Shown here in pieces: positions 8,347 to 15,096 of a stretch of 20,309 nt of DNA. How positions within the stretch are numbered: position 1 is the stretch's first letter; every line of letters starts with the position of its first letter. The notes under the pieces were generated by a model. That model saw only the letters and a program-made list of their open reading frames with translations, did no database searches and was not told the origin of the DNA. A program made the position numbers and the translations under genes. Location: the NCBI GenBank assembly GCA_964505785.1, contig CAZDJZ010000034.1, forward strand, positions 1 to 20,309, given 5' to 3'. The DNA is from CAYRTV01 sp964505785 (GTDB lineage Bacteria; Acidobacteriota; Aminicenantia; Aminicenantales; Aminicenantaceae).

Positions 8347-8488
8347 CAGACTGAACAGACCGAACAGACCGAATAGACCGAAATGACTTAGACAGACTGA
8401 GACGGACCTATATAGACTTAGACGGACCTAGATAGACTTAGATGGACCTAGATAGACTTAGACGGACCTAGATAGACTTAGATGGACC
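8347..8488. repeat. 9-bp repeats followed by a 20-bp tandem array
   Basis: Four 9-bp units of the form CAGACCGAA run from 8347 to 8382. An irregular linking segment precedes 20-bp units GACGGACCTAGATAGACTTA at 8401-8420, 8421-8440, 8441-8460 and 8461-8480, with a partial unit to 8488. Units differ only at C/T in position 3 and at one G/T. The 20-mer is itself two diverged 10-mers. Reading away from serC on the minus strand it starts GGTCCATCTAAGTCTATCTA, matching the modules beside the RRM and glnS genes. Spacers and conserved palindromic repeats are absent, so it is not CRISPR. Confidence 0.85.
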
Positions 8489-8514
8489 AAAAGAAAGCAA
8501 GCCTTGCTTCGGGA

Positions 8515-8562
8515 GGCAGCACAAGATCTCTAAGGCCTGCTGATGCAGGCCTCAGTATGACA
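8515..8562 (-). repeat. dispersed repeat copy with an 8-bp hairpin, 3' of serC
   Basis: On the minus strand it reads TGTCATACTGAGGCCTGC, loop, GCAGGCCTTAGAGATCT. The stem is AGGCCTGC/GCAGGCCT (8533-8540, 8545-8552) with a TGAT loop. It follows the serC stop by about 10 nt and has no T-run, so it is a repeat hairpin rather than a classical terminator, though it could protect the 3' end of the serC mRNA. A close relative lies at 14993-15024. Confidence 0.65.
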
Positions 8563-8571
8563 GCTTCATTG

Positions 8572-9684
8572 TTACTTAACTTCGTTATACGCCCATTCCA
8601 GCCATTTGGTGAGGATTTCCAGGTCCGCGGCTTCAACCGTGGCCCCGCTCCAGAAACGCAGGCCTGGAGGAGCATCGCGGTACGAACCGCAGTCATAGGC
8701 GATAGCTTCTTCAGCAAGAAGCTGAACCATTTTTTTAATCTTATCTTCCGGAAGATCGACCAGGAAACAAACGCTGGTATTGGACCGGGTTTCAGGCTTT
8801 TCTGCCAGGAAGTCAATCCAGTCATGTGCGGCGACAAAATTTTCCCATACTTTTAGGTTTTCCCCGCTGCGGCGCAGCAATTCTGGGAGTCCGCCGATTG
8901 ATTCGGTCCATTTTAATGCGGCTAAATAATCTTCGTTGGCCAGCATGGACGGCGTATTTATGGTAGAGCCCTTAAAAATGCCCTCGTTCAGCTTCCCCTT
9001 CTTTTTCATCCGGAAAATTTTAGGCATTGGCCAGGGAGGATCATAGGATTTAATTCTTTCAACGGCACGTGGGGAAAGAATAAGCATGCCGTGAGCAGCT
9101 TCTCCGCCTAAAACTTTTTGCCAGGAATAAGTGATGACATCCAATTTATGATATGGAAGGTCCATGGCAAAAATAGCGGATGTTGCATCACACAAAGTCA
9201 ATCCAGCCCGGTCATTCGGGATCCATTCGCCGTTTGGGACTTTAACCCCGCTTGTGGTTCCATTCCAAACAAAAACCACGTCATTATTAAAATCAGCTTG
9301 GGTAAGATCGGGGAGTTTTCCATAATCGGCATTGAATACACGCACGTTGTCCAGCTTAAGCTGACTTTCAATATCCGTGGCCCAACCCTTGGAAAAAGAT
9401 TCCCAGACAAAGACATCCACACCGCGGGGCCCAAGCAGTGACCACATTGCCATTTCAAAGGCTCCGGTGTCGGAGGCGGGGACTATACCTACCAGATAAT
9501 CATCAGGAAGGGCCAGTATTTTTTTGGTCCTGTCTATAGATTCGGCCAATTTCCCCTTTCCCAGGGAACTTCGATGAGACCGGCCCAAGGGGGCGTCCTT
9601 AAGTTCATTCAAAGAAAACCCCGGGTGTTTGGTGCAGGGGCCTGAAGAAAAATTGGGGCTTTTAGGTTTATTATTGGGTTTCAT
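8572..9684 (-). CDS. serC: phosphoserine aminotransferase, Methanosarcina type
   Basis: A PLP-dependent class V aminotransferase of 370 residues, converting 3-phosphohydroxypyruvate and glutamate to phosphoserine and 2-oxoglutarate in serine biosynthesis (cytoplasmic dimer). The N-terminus FSSGPCTKHPGF followed by APLGRSHRSSLGKGKL is characteristic of the Methanosarcina/alphaproteobacterial branch rather than the E. coli one. The PLP-binding aspartate is probably D166 in LCDATSAIF. The Schiff-base lysine is K190 in TYSWQKVLGGEAAHG. The C-terminal domain ends GLRFWSGATVEAADLE, as expected. The ATG has AGGAGG about 8 nt upstream. It is monocistronic. No serA or serB lies beside it, although in many genomes this branch neighbours serA. 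Confidence 0.95.
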   Translation of the reverse strand: MKPNNKPKSPNFSSGPCTKHPGFSLNELKDAPLGRSHRSSLGKGKLAESIDRTKKILALPDDYLVGIVPASDTGAFEMAMWSLLGPRGVDVFVWESFSKGWATDIESQLKLDNVRVFNADYGKLPDLTQADFNNDVVFVWNGTTSGVKVPNGEWIPNDRAGLTLCDATSAIFAMDLPYHKLDVITYSWQKVLGGEAAHGMLILSPRAVERIKSYDPPWPMPKIFRMKKKGKLNEGIFKGSTINTPSMLANEDYLAALKWTESIGGLPELLRRSGENLKVWENFVAAHDWIDFLAEKPETRSNTSVCFLVDLPEDKIKKMVQLLAEEAIAYDCGSYRDAPPGLRFWSGATVEAADLEILTKWLEWAYNEVK

Positions 9685-9745
9685 AGCAGATTCCTCCTCT
9701 ATTTAAAGAATAAATTTATTTTGCCTGACTTATTAGTTCGAAAAC

Positions 9746-9900
9746 AGCCTGGCTTATTCAAAAAAAAATTGCGATATTTTTGCAATTTCTTTCTCATCAC
9801 GAAAACACATTGATTTTGTTTTTAAGAATAGCTGAACCTTTTTTCTCTGCCAAAATTTAATCTTAATCGCAAATTTTCACCTCTTTGGGCGGGGTCTTGA
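9746..9900 (+). mobile_element. partial MITE-like element, copy 1 (left part)
   Basis: It begins with AGCCTGGCTTATTCA (9746-9760), a near match to the 15-bp end of the full element at 10782. Next come AAAAAAATTGCGATATTTT (to about 9780), an A+T-rich core, and AATCGCAAATTTT (9865-9877), then CTTTGGGCGGGG. Left end, core layout and GGGCGGG block are in the same order as in the full copy. After about 9895 it breaks into a dispersed repeat (GAGGAGCGAAGCGATGTAAG), so the right end is missing. It lies upstream of serC and may include its promoter. Confidence 0.6.
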
Positions 9901-10322
9901 GGAGCGAAGCGATGTAAGGATCTTGTACAGCCTTGTTTCTCAGAAGAGTTGCGAATCGCAAATCATGAATCGTTCGTGTAAGACAACGAGCCTCTTCATG
10001 ACGCTTTAATACTTTGAGTTTAAATAAAAAACTCTTTCCTCCTGACTCTTTACTCTTTACTGCGAAGCAGTATAAGGTCCTCATGCCCTGCTCCTTGCAA
10101 CTGCGGCTATGAATAATTCAGGATAGTAAAATTTCAAGGTCCTTGTCAATAGAAACCTCCATTCCTATATGGATAAAAAATTTTTTGGAATAATACATAA
10201 TAAGACGATCGAATAAAGCAGGGGGCTGAAGAATACCGCCTTTCAATTATGTAAGATGAAGAAATAGGAAACTTTAATCTGCGGAGGATATAGTTTATAA
10301 TGAAAACAAAAAGGAAAATGTT
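9901..10322. other. 422-bp spacer: repeats, then A+T-rich leader of the phosphatase gene
   Basis: The first 185 bp hold fragments of the dispersed families: GAAGCGATGTAAGGATCTTG near 9907-9926, a palindromic TTGCGAATCGCAA near 9950, and CTTTACTCTTTACTGCGAAG near 10047-10066. The rest is A+T-rich. A candidate promoter is TTGTCA (10143-10148), 17 bp, TATATG (10166-10171). Another possible -10 box, TATAAT, is at 10296-10301 without a good -35. Both are weak evidence. An open frame on the minus strand at 9863-10084 is built from repeat words and is not credible. Confidence 0.4.
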
Positions 10323-10778
10323 ATGCGGTTATATCTAGTCCGTCATGGAAAAGCTCAACCTAAGGAAAAGGACCCGAATAAATCCTTAAGCTCACAAGGC
10401 CGGTCCTTAACCCGGAAAACGGGACTGTTTTTGAAAGAAAAACAGTTCATTGTAGATGTCATTTGGCACAGCCCCAAAAAAAGAGCAGCTGAAACTGCGG
10501 AAATTATCATTCAAAATCTATCTTGTGATCAGATAGAAGAAAGAGATGACCTCAATCCGGATGATCCAGTCAAAAAATTTCCAAAAGAAATTGAAACGAT
10601 AAATAAAGAACTGATGATTGTCGGACATCTGCCTTTTCTTCAGAAGCTGGTGTCCCTGCTTCTGACTGGCAAAGAAAGCCTGGATTTGGTCGAATTTGCT
10701 AATTCCGGTGTTATATGCCTTGAATTTGAAGAAAACTGGAAAATTCTTTGGTGTGTTTCACCCAAATTAATGCTGTAA
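10323..10778 (+). CDS. sixA: SixA-like phosphohistidine phosphatase (histidine phosphatase superfamily)
   Basis: A 151-residue cytoplasmic enzyme of the phosphoglycerate-mutase-like fold. The catalytic signature LVRHGKA puts R7, H8 and G9 at the N-terminus, H8 being the phospho-accepting histidine. R54 in HSPKKRAAETAE and H102 in IVGHLPF complete the phosphate pocket. The short length, without the large insertions of mutases, matches SixA, which removes phosphate from histidine on signalling or PTS phosphocarrier proteins. The partner here is unknown, since no histidine kinase or PTS gene is in view. The ATG has a modest AAGGAAA site about 7 nt upstream. The gene is visibly richer in AAA/GAA codons than its neighbours. 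It lies between two copies of the MITE-like element, which may hint at transfer but is weak evidence. Confidence 0.88.
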   Translation: MRLYLVRHGKAQPKEKDPNKSLSSQGRSLTRKTGLFLKEKQFIVDVIWHSPKKRAAETAEIIIQNLSCDQIEERDDLNPDDPVKKFPKEIETINKELMIVGHLPFLQKLVSLLLTGKESLDLVEFANSGVICLEFEENWKILWCVSPKLML

Positions 10779-10781
10779 TTG

Positions 10782-11035
10782 ACCCTGGCTCATTCATAAA
10801 AAAATTGCGATATTTTAGCAATCTTTGCTTTTCTGCGATATCCATGCTTTTGATTTAAAGTCCATTTGAGACGTTATTCTTTTTCTGACTTAAATTTTAA
10901 TCGCAATTTTTTTACCCTTCGGGCGGGCCGAATCTCACCGCATCTGCTTCGTTACTCCTCCTCGGCGTGAAGTACCACGCCTTCGTCGGAGTGCCTCGCA
11001 TCTACGGCGATCTCGGCCCGTGAATGAGCCAGGGT
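10782..11035 (+). mobile_element. 254-bp MITE-like element with perfect 15-bp terminal inverted repeats
   Basis: The ends ACCCTGGCTCATTCA (10782-10796) and TGAATGAGCCAGGGT (11021-11035) are exact reverse complements. Inside is a second perfect inverted repeat, AAAAAAATTGCGAT (10798-10811) and ATCGCAATTTTTTT (10900-10913), which brackets an A+T-rich core. The right third is G+C-rich (CTTCGGGCGGGCC, then GGCGTGAAGTACCACGCC, itself a hairpin with GGCGTG/CACGCC arms). There is no coding capacity. No clear target-site duplication is seen. The element starts 3 nt after the sixA stop codon. Related ends lie at 9746, 11209 and 13316. Confidence 0.7.
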
Positions 11036-11223
11036 TCTTTTCTGTCATCCTGAGGCCTGCGAATTAGGCCGTAAGGATATTAGACTGCCTCGCCGAATGA
11101 AACGTAACCGTCTTTTCGTGCAAGCGCCGTCTAAGATCCCTCGCCGCTTTGCTCCTCGGAACGACAATGAATTAAAGAATTGTCGTCGTCCTCGGCAATT
11201 TCGGCCCGTGAATAAGCCAGGGT
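11036..11223. repeat. second element fragment ending in an imperfect copy of the 15-bp end
   Basis: This stretch starts with the dispersed repeat (CTGTCATCCTGAGGCCTGCG at 11042, then GTAAGGAT). It has an inverted copy of the same family near 11130-11170 and a small hairpin CGACAAT/ATTGTCG (11162-11168, 11179-11185). It ends TTTCGGCCCGTGAATAAGCC up to AGGGT (end copy 11209-11223, one mismatch to the perfect end at 11021-11035). The shared CGGCCCG just before both right ends shows that they descend from the same element. Confidence 0.6.
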
Positions 11224-11227
11224 GGTA

Positions 11228-11400
11228 AATAGTAAAGAGTGAAGAGAAAAGAGAAATTAAAAATCAAATATCAAAAATCAAAAACCCTAAATCTTCTAAT
11301 TGCAAAAGAAAAATATAATAAAGCGGGTCGACCGAACAGACCGAAAAAACTGAAAGGACTTAGACGGACCGAGATAGACTAAGATGGACATAGATGGAAT
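11228..11400. repeat. composite simple-sequence block 3' of glnS
   Basis: Modules stand in the same order as at 8175-8488: a purine tract (AGTAAAGAGTGAAGAGAAAA), an AATCAAAA-type run (about 11256-11285), ACCGAACAGACCGAA (about 11331-11345), then GGACTTAGACGGACC, GAGATAGACTAAGATGGACA and TAGATGGA up to 11398. The block ends 33 nt from the glnS stop codon. No gene is seen between sixA and glnS. Confidence 0.75.
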
Positions 11401-11432
11401 AAAGTGTGCGAAAAAAACAGTGCACTCTAAGA

Positions 11433-13127
11433 TTATTTCTGTTTTTTCTGAATTTTGGCCCAGGTGTCTCTGAGGGCGACGGTGCGGTTAAACACAGGTC
11501 TTCCCGGTTGGGAATCTTTATCCACACAGAAATATCCCTGACGCAGGAATTGGAACCGTTCTCCAGGCATCGATTCCTTGAGACCAGGTTCCGCTTTGCA
11601 GCCTTTAAGAACTGTAAGCGAGTTTGGATTCAAGTAATCCTTGAAGTCTTTTCCTTTTTCCACATCAGAAGGATCTTCCTTTGTGAATAAATATTCATAC
11701 AGCCTGACTTCTGCGTCTAAAGCCCGGGGTACGGACACCCAGTGCAGTGTCCCTTTAACCCGGCGGTTATCCTTGGTCCATCCTCCCCGGCTTTCCGGGT
11801 CATAAGTACAGTGGAGTTCCTTGATTTCTCCGGTGTCCTTATCTTTGACTACCCTGTCACATGTGATGTAATAGGCATGTTTCAATCTGACTTCTCTTCC
11901 CGGTGCCAGACGGAAAAATTTCTTCGGGGGCTCTTCCCGGAAATCGTCTCGTTCGATATAAATCTCCTTGGAAAAAGGCACGGTACGGCTTCCCATGGAC
12001 TCATCCTCCGGGTTGTTGACGGCTTCAATATCTTCTGTTTTGTTTTCCGGGTAATTATCAATGATCACTTTAATCGGGTCGAGCACGACCATGATTCTTT
12101 GCGCGCGCTGATTGAGGTCTTCCCTCAGACAGTGCTCCAAAAGCGCGATATCCACGATGCTTTCTCTCTTGGCTACACCGATACGGGAACAAAAGTCCCG
12201 GATGGATTCGGGTGTGAATCCGCGCCGCCTGAGTCCGGATATAGTCGGCATCCTTGGATCATCCCACCCGTCAACATGTTTTTCCCGCACCAGTTCCAGC
12301 AGCTTGCGTTTGCTCATAATTGTGAAGTTTAGATTCAGTCTGGCAAATTCGATCTGTCGGGAACGAAAGACATCCAGCTCTTCCAGGAACCAATCATAGA
12401 GCGGCCGGTGATCTTCGAATTCAAGAGTGCAGATGGAATGGGTAATTTTTTCTAAAGAGTCGGACAGACTATGGGCAAAATCATACATGGGATAAATACA
12501 CCACTTATCTCCGGTCCGGTGATGTTCCGCATGCAGAATCCTATATATGACTGGGTCCCGCATATTCAAGTTAGGGGCTGCCATGTCGATTTTGGCCCGC
12601 AGTGTCCGTGAGCCGTCCGGAAATTCGCCGGCTTTCATTCGTTCAAATAAAGCCAAATTTTCTTCGATGGAGCGTTTGCGGTAAGGGCTCTCTTTTCCCG
12701 GTTCTGTCAAAGTTCCCCGAAATTCTCTTATTTGCCCGGGGCTTAGGTCGCATACAAAGGCTTTTCCCTGCTTAATCAGGTTGACGGCCAATTCATAAAG
12801 ATCTTGAAAGTAATCTGAAGCGTAGTATTCCCTGTTTTCCCAATCAAAGCCCAGCCAGCGTACATCATTCTTTATTGATTTGACATATTCCAATTCTTCC
12901 TTGGTGGGATTGGTGTCGTCAAAACGGAGATTGCATAACCCCTTGTATTCCCGCGCTAATCCGAAATTCAGACAGATGGATTTAGCATGGCCGATATGAA
13001 GATATCCATTGGGTTCGGGGGGAAAACGTGTATGGACCCGGCCCTGGTGCTTTCCAGATGCCATATCCGCTTCAATAATGGTTCGGATAAAATCCAAGGA
13101 TTCTTTTTTTTCTTTGTTCTCATTCAC
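11433..13127 (-). CDS. glnS: glutaminyl-tRNA synthetase
   Basis: A class I aminoacyl-tRNA synthetase of 564 residues (E. coli GlnRS is about 554), charging tRNA-Gln directly with glutamine. The GlnRS-type signature PPEPNGYLHIGHAKS has HIGH at residues 44-47. The KMSKS-equivalent MSKRK is at 271-275, and the family stretch PMYDFAHSLSDSLEKITHSI lies between them. The C-terminal half carries the two anticodon-binding beta-barrels. I place the start at the GTG at 13127: GAGGGAG lies 7 nt upstream, and the product then begins NENKEKKESLDFIRT, aligning with the E. coli N-terminus. An in-frame upstream ATG at 13262 would add 45 residues that match nothing and would lie upstream of the promoter. It has its own promoter and is divergent from the VWFA-related gene. 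Its presence argues for direct Gln-tRNA synthesis rather than sole reliance on GatCAB. Confidence 0.97.
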   Translation of the reverse strand: MNENKEKKESLDFIRTIIEADMASGKHQGRVHTRFPPEPNGYLHIGHAKSICLNFGLAREYKGLCNLRFDDTNPTKEELEYVKSIKNDVRWLGFDWENREYYASDYFQDLYELAVNLIKQGKAFVCDLSPGQIREFRGTLTEPGKESPYRKRSIEENLALFERMKAGEFPDGSRTLRAKIDMAAPNLNMRDPVIYRILHAEHHRTGDKWCIYPMYDFAHSLSDSLEKITHSICTLEFEDHRPLYDWFLEELDVFRSRQIEFARLNLNFTIMSKRKLLELVREKHVDGWDDPRMPTISGLRRRGFTPESIRDFCSRIGVAKRESIVDIALLEHCLREDLNQRAQRIMVVLDPIKVIIDNYPENKTEDIEAVNNPEDESMGSRTVPFSKEIYIERDDFREEPPKKFFRLAPGREVRLKHAYYITCDRVVKDKDTGEIKELHCTYDPESRGGWTKDNRRVKGTLHWVSVPRALDAEVRLYEYLFTKEDPSDVEKGKDFKDYLNPNSLTVLKGCKAEPGLKESMPGERFQFLRQGYFCVDKDSQPGRPVFNRTVALRDTWAKIQKKQK

Positions 13128-13215
13128 GTTATATCTCCCTCGAAGCTGCGGATACAGACCTCTAACTTTATCAGCAAAAAATGAAAACGACATGACTATG
13201 CCATTTTTTTTAGTA

Positions 13216-13244
13216 ATATTAAAGAGAGTTGACCCGGTTGTCAA
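13216..13244 (-). promoter_or_regulatory. sigma-70-type promoter of glnS
   Basis: On the minus strand TTGACA (13239-13244) is followed by exactly 17 bp and then TAATAT (13216-13221): a perfect -35 and a 4/6 -10 box. The expected start of transcription near 13209 gives a leader of about 80 nt. The -35 box is part of an inverted repeat TTGAC-6nt-GTCAA (13229-13244), which could be an operator or chance. Confidence 0.65.
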
Positions 13245-13280
13245 ATTTTTGTTTTTTGGCACTGCGAATTTCAGAAATAA

Positions 13281-13289
13281 TGGTATAAT
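13281..13289 (+). promoter_or_regulatory. extended -10 promoter candidate for the VWFA-related gene
   Basis: TGGTATAAT matches the extended -10 consensus TGnTATAAT. There is no -35 box at 16-18 bp, which extended -10 promoters tolerate. It would give a leader of about 155 nt running through the element remnant at 13316-13395. Confidence 0.4.
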
Positions 13290-13315
13290 AGCCTAGCCAC
13301 AAAAAAATGATATTT

Positions 13316-13395
13316 AACCTGGATTATTCACGGATTGAGATTACCGCAAATTTTTCGCAAAAAAGAAGATGCGGCAGGAGCCGGCCCGACCCAAG
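13316..13395 (-). mobile_element. degenerate remnant of the MITE-like element, reversed
   Basis: AACCTGGATTATTCA (13316-13330) followed by CGG resembles the right end of the 10782-11035 element read in reverse (ACCCTGGCTCATTCACGG). Further on, GAAGATGCGG and CCGGCCCGACCCAAGGATAA match, with differences and a deletion, the reversed words GCAGATGCGG and CGGCCCGCCCGAAGGGTAA of that element. The remnant sits in the leader of the VWFA-related gene. Confidence 0.5.
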
Positions 13396-13452
13396 GATAA
13401 AGTTCTGTAGAGCTGCTGAAAAGATAAGGCAGGTTAAGAAAAGGAAGGAAAA

Positions 13453-14676
13453 ATGAGAAGAATATGGATAATGGCGGTGGTTTTTGGGGTTACGCTTTCT
13501 CTTTTTCCTCAGCAGGCCGCTGAAGAGTCGATGGTGATCAATATTGAAGTGCCGGTCCGTGTCTATGATGGATCCATGTTTGTTGGCGACCTGACAATTG
13601 ATGATTTTGAAATTTTTGAAAATGGGATTTCTCAGCGAATTGAAGCCGTTTACCTGGTGAGAAAACGCAACATTGAGCGGAGTGAGGAGAAAAAGCGTTT
13701 TTCTCCAGATACCGCCAGAAACTTTTTTTTATTCTTTGAAGTCACAGAATACAATGAACGTGTCGGGGAAGCGGTTGATTATTTCATGAAAAATATCATT
13801 GATCCCGGCGATATGCTCACTATTGTCACGCCGGTCAAAACCTACCGTTTGCGGGGAAAATCACTGGAAGTCCAAAGCCGGGATGAAGTTGTTTCACAAT
13901 TAAAAGGCTTATTGCGCCGGGACACACTGCAAGGTAATTCTGAATACCGCAATACTATCCAGGAGCTGAGCTCTCTGGCGGCATCTCTTTCAGCGTCCAT
14001 AAGCCAGGATCCATCTGTGCGGCAGCGGGATGAATTTATCGGCAGTGAAAACCTGGAAATGTCTCTTGATGAGCAATTGGTCCGCTATCAAAGCCTGTTG
14101 GAAAAATTGGAAAGCCTGCGTTTTGTGGATCAGGAGCAGCTTTTGAAATTCGCCCGGTTTATGGAAAATAAGGAAGGCCAAAAGTACGTATTTTTGTTTT
14201 ATCAAAGGGAATATATCCCTCAGATCGATGATAGGATTTTAAGCCAGTATATGGCCCAGTATCAGGACAGGCCTGACTTGCAGCATGCCATTACCGGCAT
14301 TACGGATTTTTATCGGCGTGATATCAGTTTTGATCTTGAGCATGTCAAGCAGGTTTACGCCGACTGTTCCATATCCATTCATTTTTTGTTTATTACACAG
14401 TTGGTTGAAAACAGGTATGGGATTACCTTTCATGAACAGAGTGAGGATATTTTCAGCGCTTTCAGGGAAATGGCTCGCGCCACCGGCGGTTACATTGAAA
14501 GCTCTGCAAATCCCCGCTATTTGGTGCGGCGGGCTGTTGAAGCCTCGGAAAATTATTACTTGCTGTATTATACGCCCCAGAATTATGCTCGTGACGGTGA
14601 TTTTAAAAAAATTGAAGTTAGAATCAAAGGGGAAAAATACCGAGTTGTTCATCGCCTCGGCTACTATGCTGATTAG
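13453..14676 (+). CDS. secreted VWFA-related domain protein (Acidobacterial type)
   Basis: A 407-residue exported protein. Residues 1-23 form a signal peptide (RRI, hydrophobic core, then FPQQAAEE). Residues 30-66 carry the family's N-terminal motif VPVRVYDGSMFVGDLTIDDF then EIFENGISQRIE, matching the acidobacterial VWFA-related consensus (VxVxD...LTxxDFEVxEdG..Q.I). The von Willebrand A fold follows, but its metal site appears lost: where DxSxS is expected the sequence is FFEVTEYN (residues 94-101). A charged, probably coiled insertion occupies about 170-235. The C-terminus returns to family form (EMARATGGYIESS, YYLLYYTP). AAGGAAGG precedes the ATG. It stands alone between glnS and the heptamer array. 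The role is unknown; the family is assumed to mediate protein contacts in the cell envelope. Confidence 0.85.
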   Translation: MRRIWIMAVVFGVTLSLFPQQAAEESMVINIEVPVRVYDGSMFVGDLTIDDFEIFENGISQRIEAVYLVRKRNIERSEEKKRFSPDTARNFFLFFEVTEYNERVGEAVDYFMKNIIDPGDMLTIVTPVKTYRLRGKSLEVQSRDEVVSQLKGLLRRDTLQGNSEYRNTIQELSSLAASLSASISQDPSVRQRDEFIGSENLEMSLDEQLVRYQSLLEKLESLRFVDQEQLLKFARFMENKEGQKYVFLFYQREYIPQIDDRILSQYMAQYQDRPDLQHAITGITDFYRRDISFDLEHVKQVYADCSISIHFLFITQLVENRYGITFHEQSEDIFSAFREMARATGGYIESSANPRYLVRRAVEASENYYLLYYTPQNYARDGDFKKIEVRIKGEKYRVVHRLGYYAD

Positions 14677-14773
14677 CATCGCCAAAGCCAAAAACCGGGG
14701 AGTGGTGAGCGGTGAATGGAGGGGGGATCAGGAAGCGTTTTATTGATACACAGTAATAGAATGTTGGAGTAGC

Positions 14774-14934
14774 CGCAAAACGCAAAATGCAAAACGTAAA
14801 ACGCTAAACGTAAAACGCAAAACGCTAAACGTAAAATGCAAAATGCAAAATGCAAAATGCAAAATGCAAAACGCTAAACGCTAAACGCTAAACGCTAAAC
14901 GCTAAATGCTAAATGCTAAATGCTAAATGCTAAA
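14774..14934. repeat. 23-unit tandem heptamer array [CT]G[CT][AT]AAA
   Basis: Exactly 23 consecutive 7-bp units, 161 bp, with no break in phase. Units are CGCAAAA, TGCAAAA, CGTAAAA, CGCTAAA and TGCTAAA. Identical units cluster in runs (five TGCAAAA at 14837-14871, five CGCTAAA at 14872-14906, four TGCTAAA at 14907-14934), as expected from growth by local slippage. It lies 98 bp after the VWFA-related stop codon. A minus-strand open frame through it gives a hydrophobic seven-residue periodic peptide and is not a gene. Confidence 0.95.
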
Positions 14935-14954
14935 AACCCTTAGGGAAAGTATCC

Positions 14955-15062
14955 AAGAATCGAGTTGCGACTCTTCATAACGAAGCAGCATAAGATCCTT
15001 ACGGCCTGCTTTACAGGCCTCAGGATGATATGACTCTTCACTCCTTACTCTTTACTTAACGA
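14955..15062. repeat. dispersed repeat copies between the heptamer array and tricorn
   Basis: GAGTTGCGACTCTTCATAAC is followed by GAAGCAGCATAAGATCCTTA and a hairpin GGCCTGC-TTTA-CAGGCC (about 15001-15018), then CTCAGGATGATATGACTCTT and CACTCCTTACTCTTTACTTA. This is the same word set as at 4826-4905 and 11040-11085, mostly in reverse orientation. No gene is seen in 14677-15087. Confidence 0.65.
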
Positions 15063-15068
15063 AGCAGG

Positions 15069-15096
15069 ATGACAAATCAGAGATTTGTCATTTTTT
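15069..15096 (+). terminator. rho-independent terminator for plus-strand transcription, overlapping the tricorn stop codon
   Basis: A perfect 10-bp stem ATGACAAATC (15069-15078) / GATTTGTCAT (15082-15091) with loop AGA is followed by T6 on the plus strand. It would stop transcripts of the VWFA-related gene reading through the heptamer array. The last four lysine codons and the stop of tricorn on the minus strand are its T-run and 3' arm. Confidence 0.75.

Noticed and set aside
8347..8488. Possible CRISPR array
   Set aside because: Units are contiguous 9- and 20-bp tandem repeats with no unique spacers, and no cas genes are present.
9863..10084. Minus-strand open frame of 73 codons
   Set aside because: It is composed almost entirely of the dispersed repeat words found in other spacers.
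13128..13262. 45-residue N-terminal extension of GlnRS
   Set aside because: It would start upstream of the clear promoter at 13216-13244, lacks a ribosome site, and matches nothing at the GlnRS N-terminus. The GTG at 13127 has GAGGGAG at proper spacing.
14673..14855. Minus-strand open frame giving a hydrophobic, membrane-like peptide
   Set aside because: The hydrophobic periodic part is just the heptamer array translated in seven-residue cycles, with no ribosome site.
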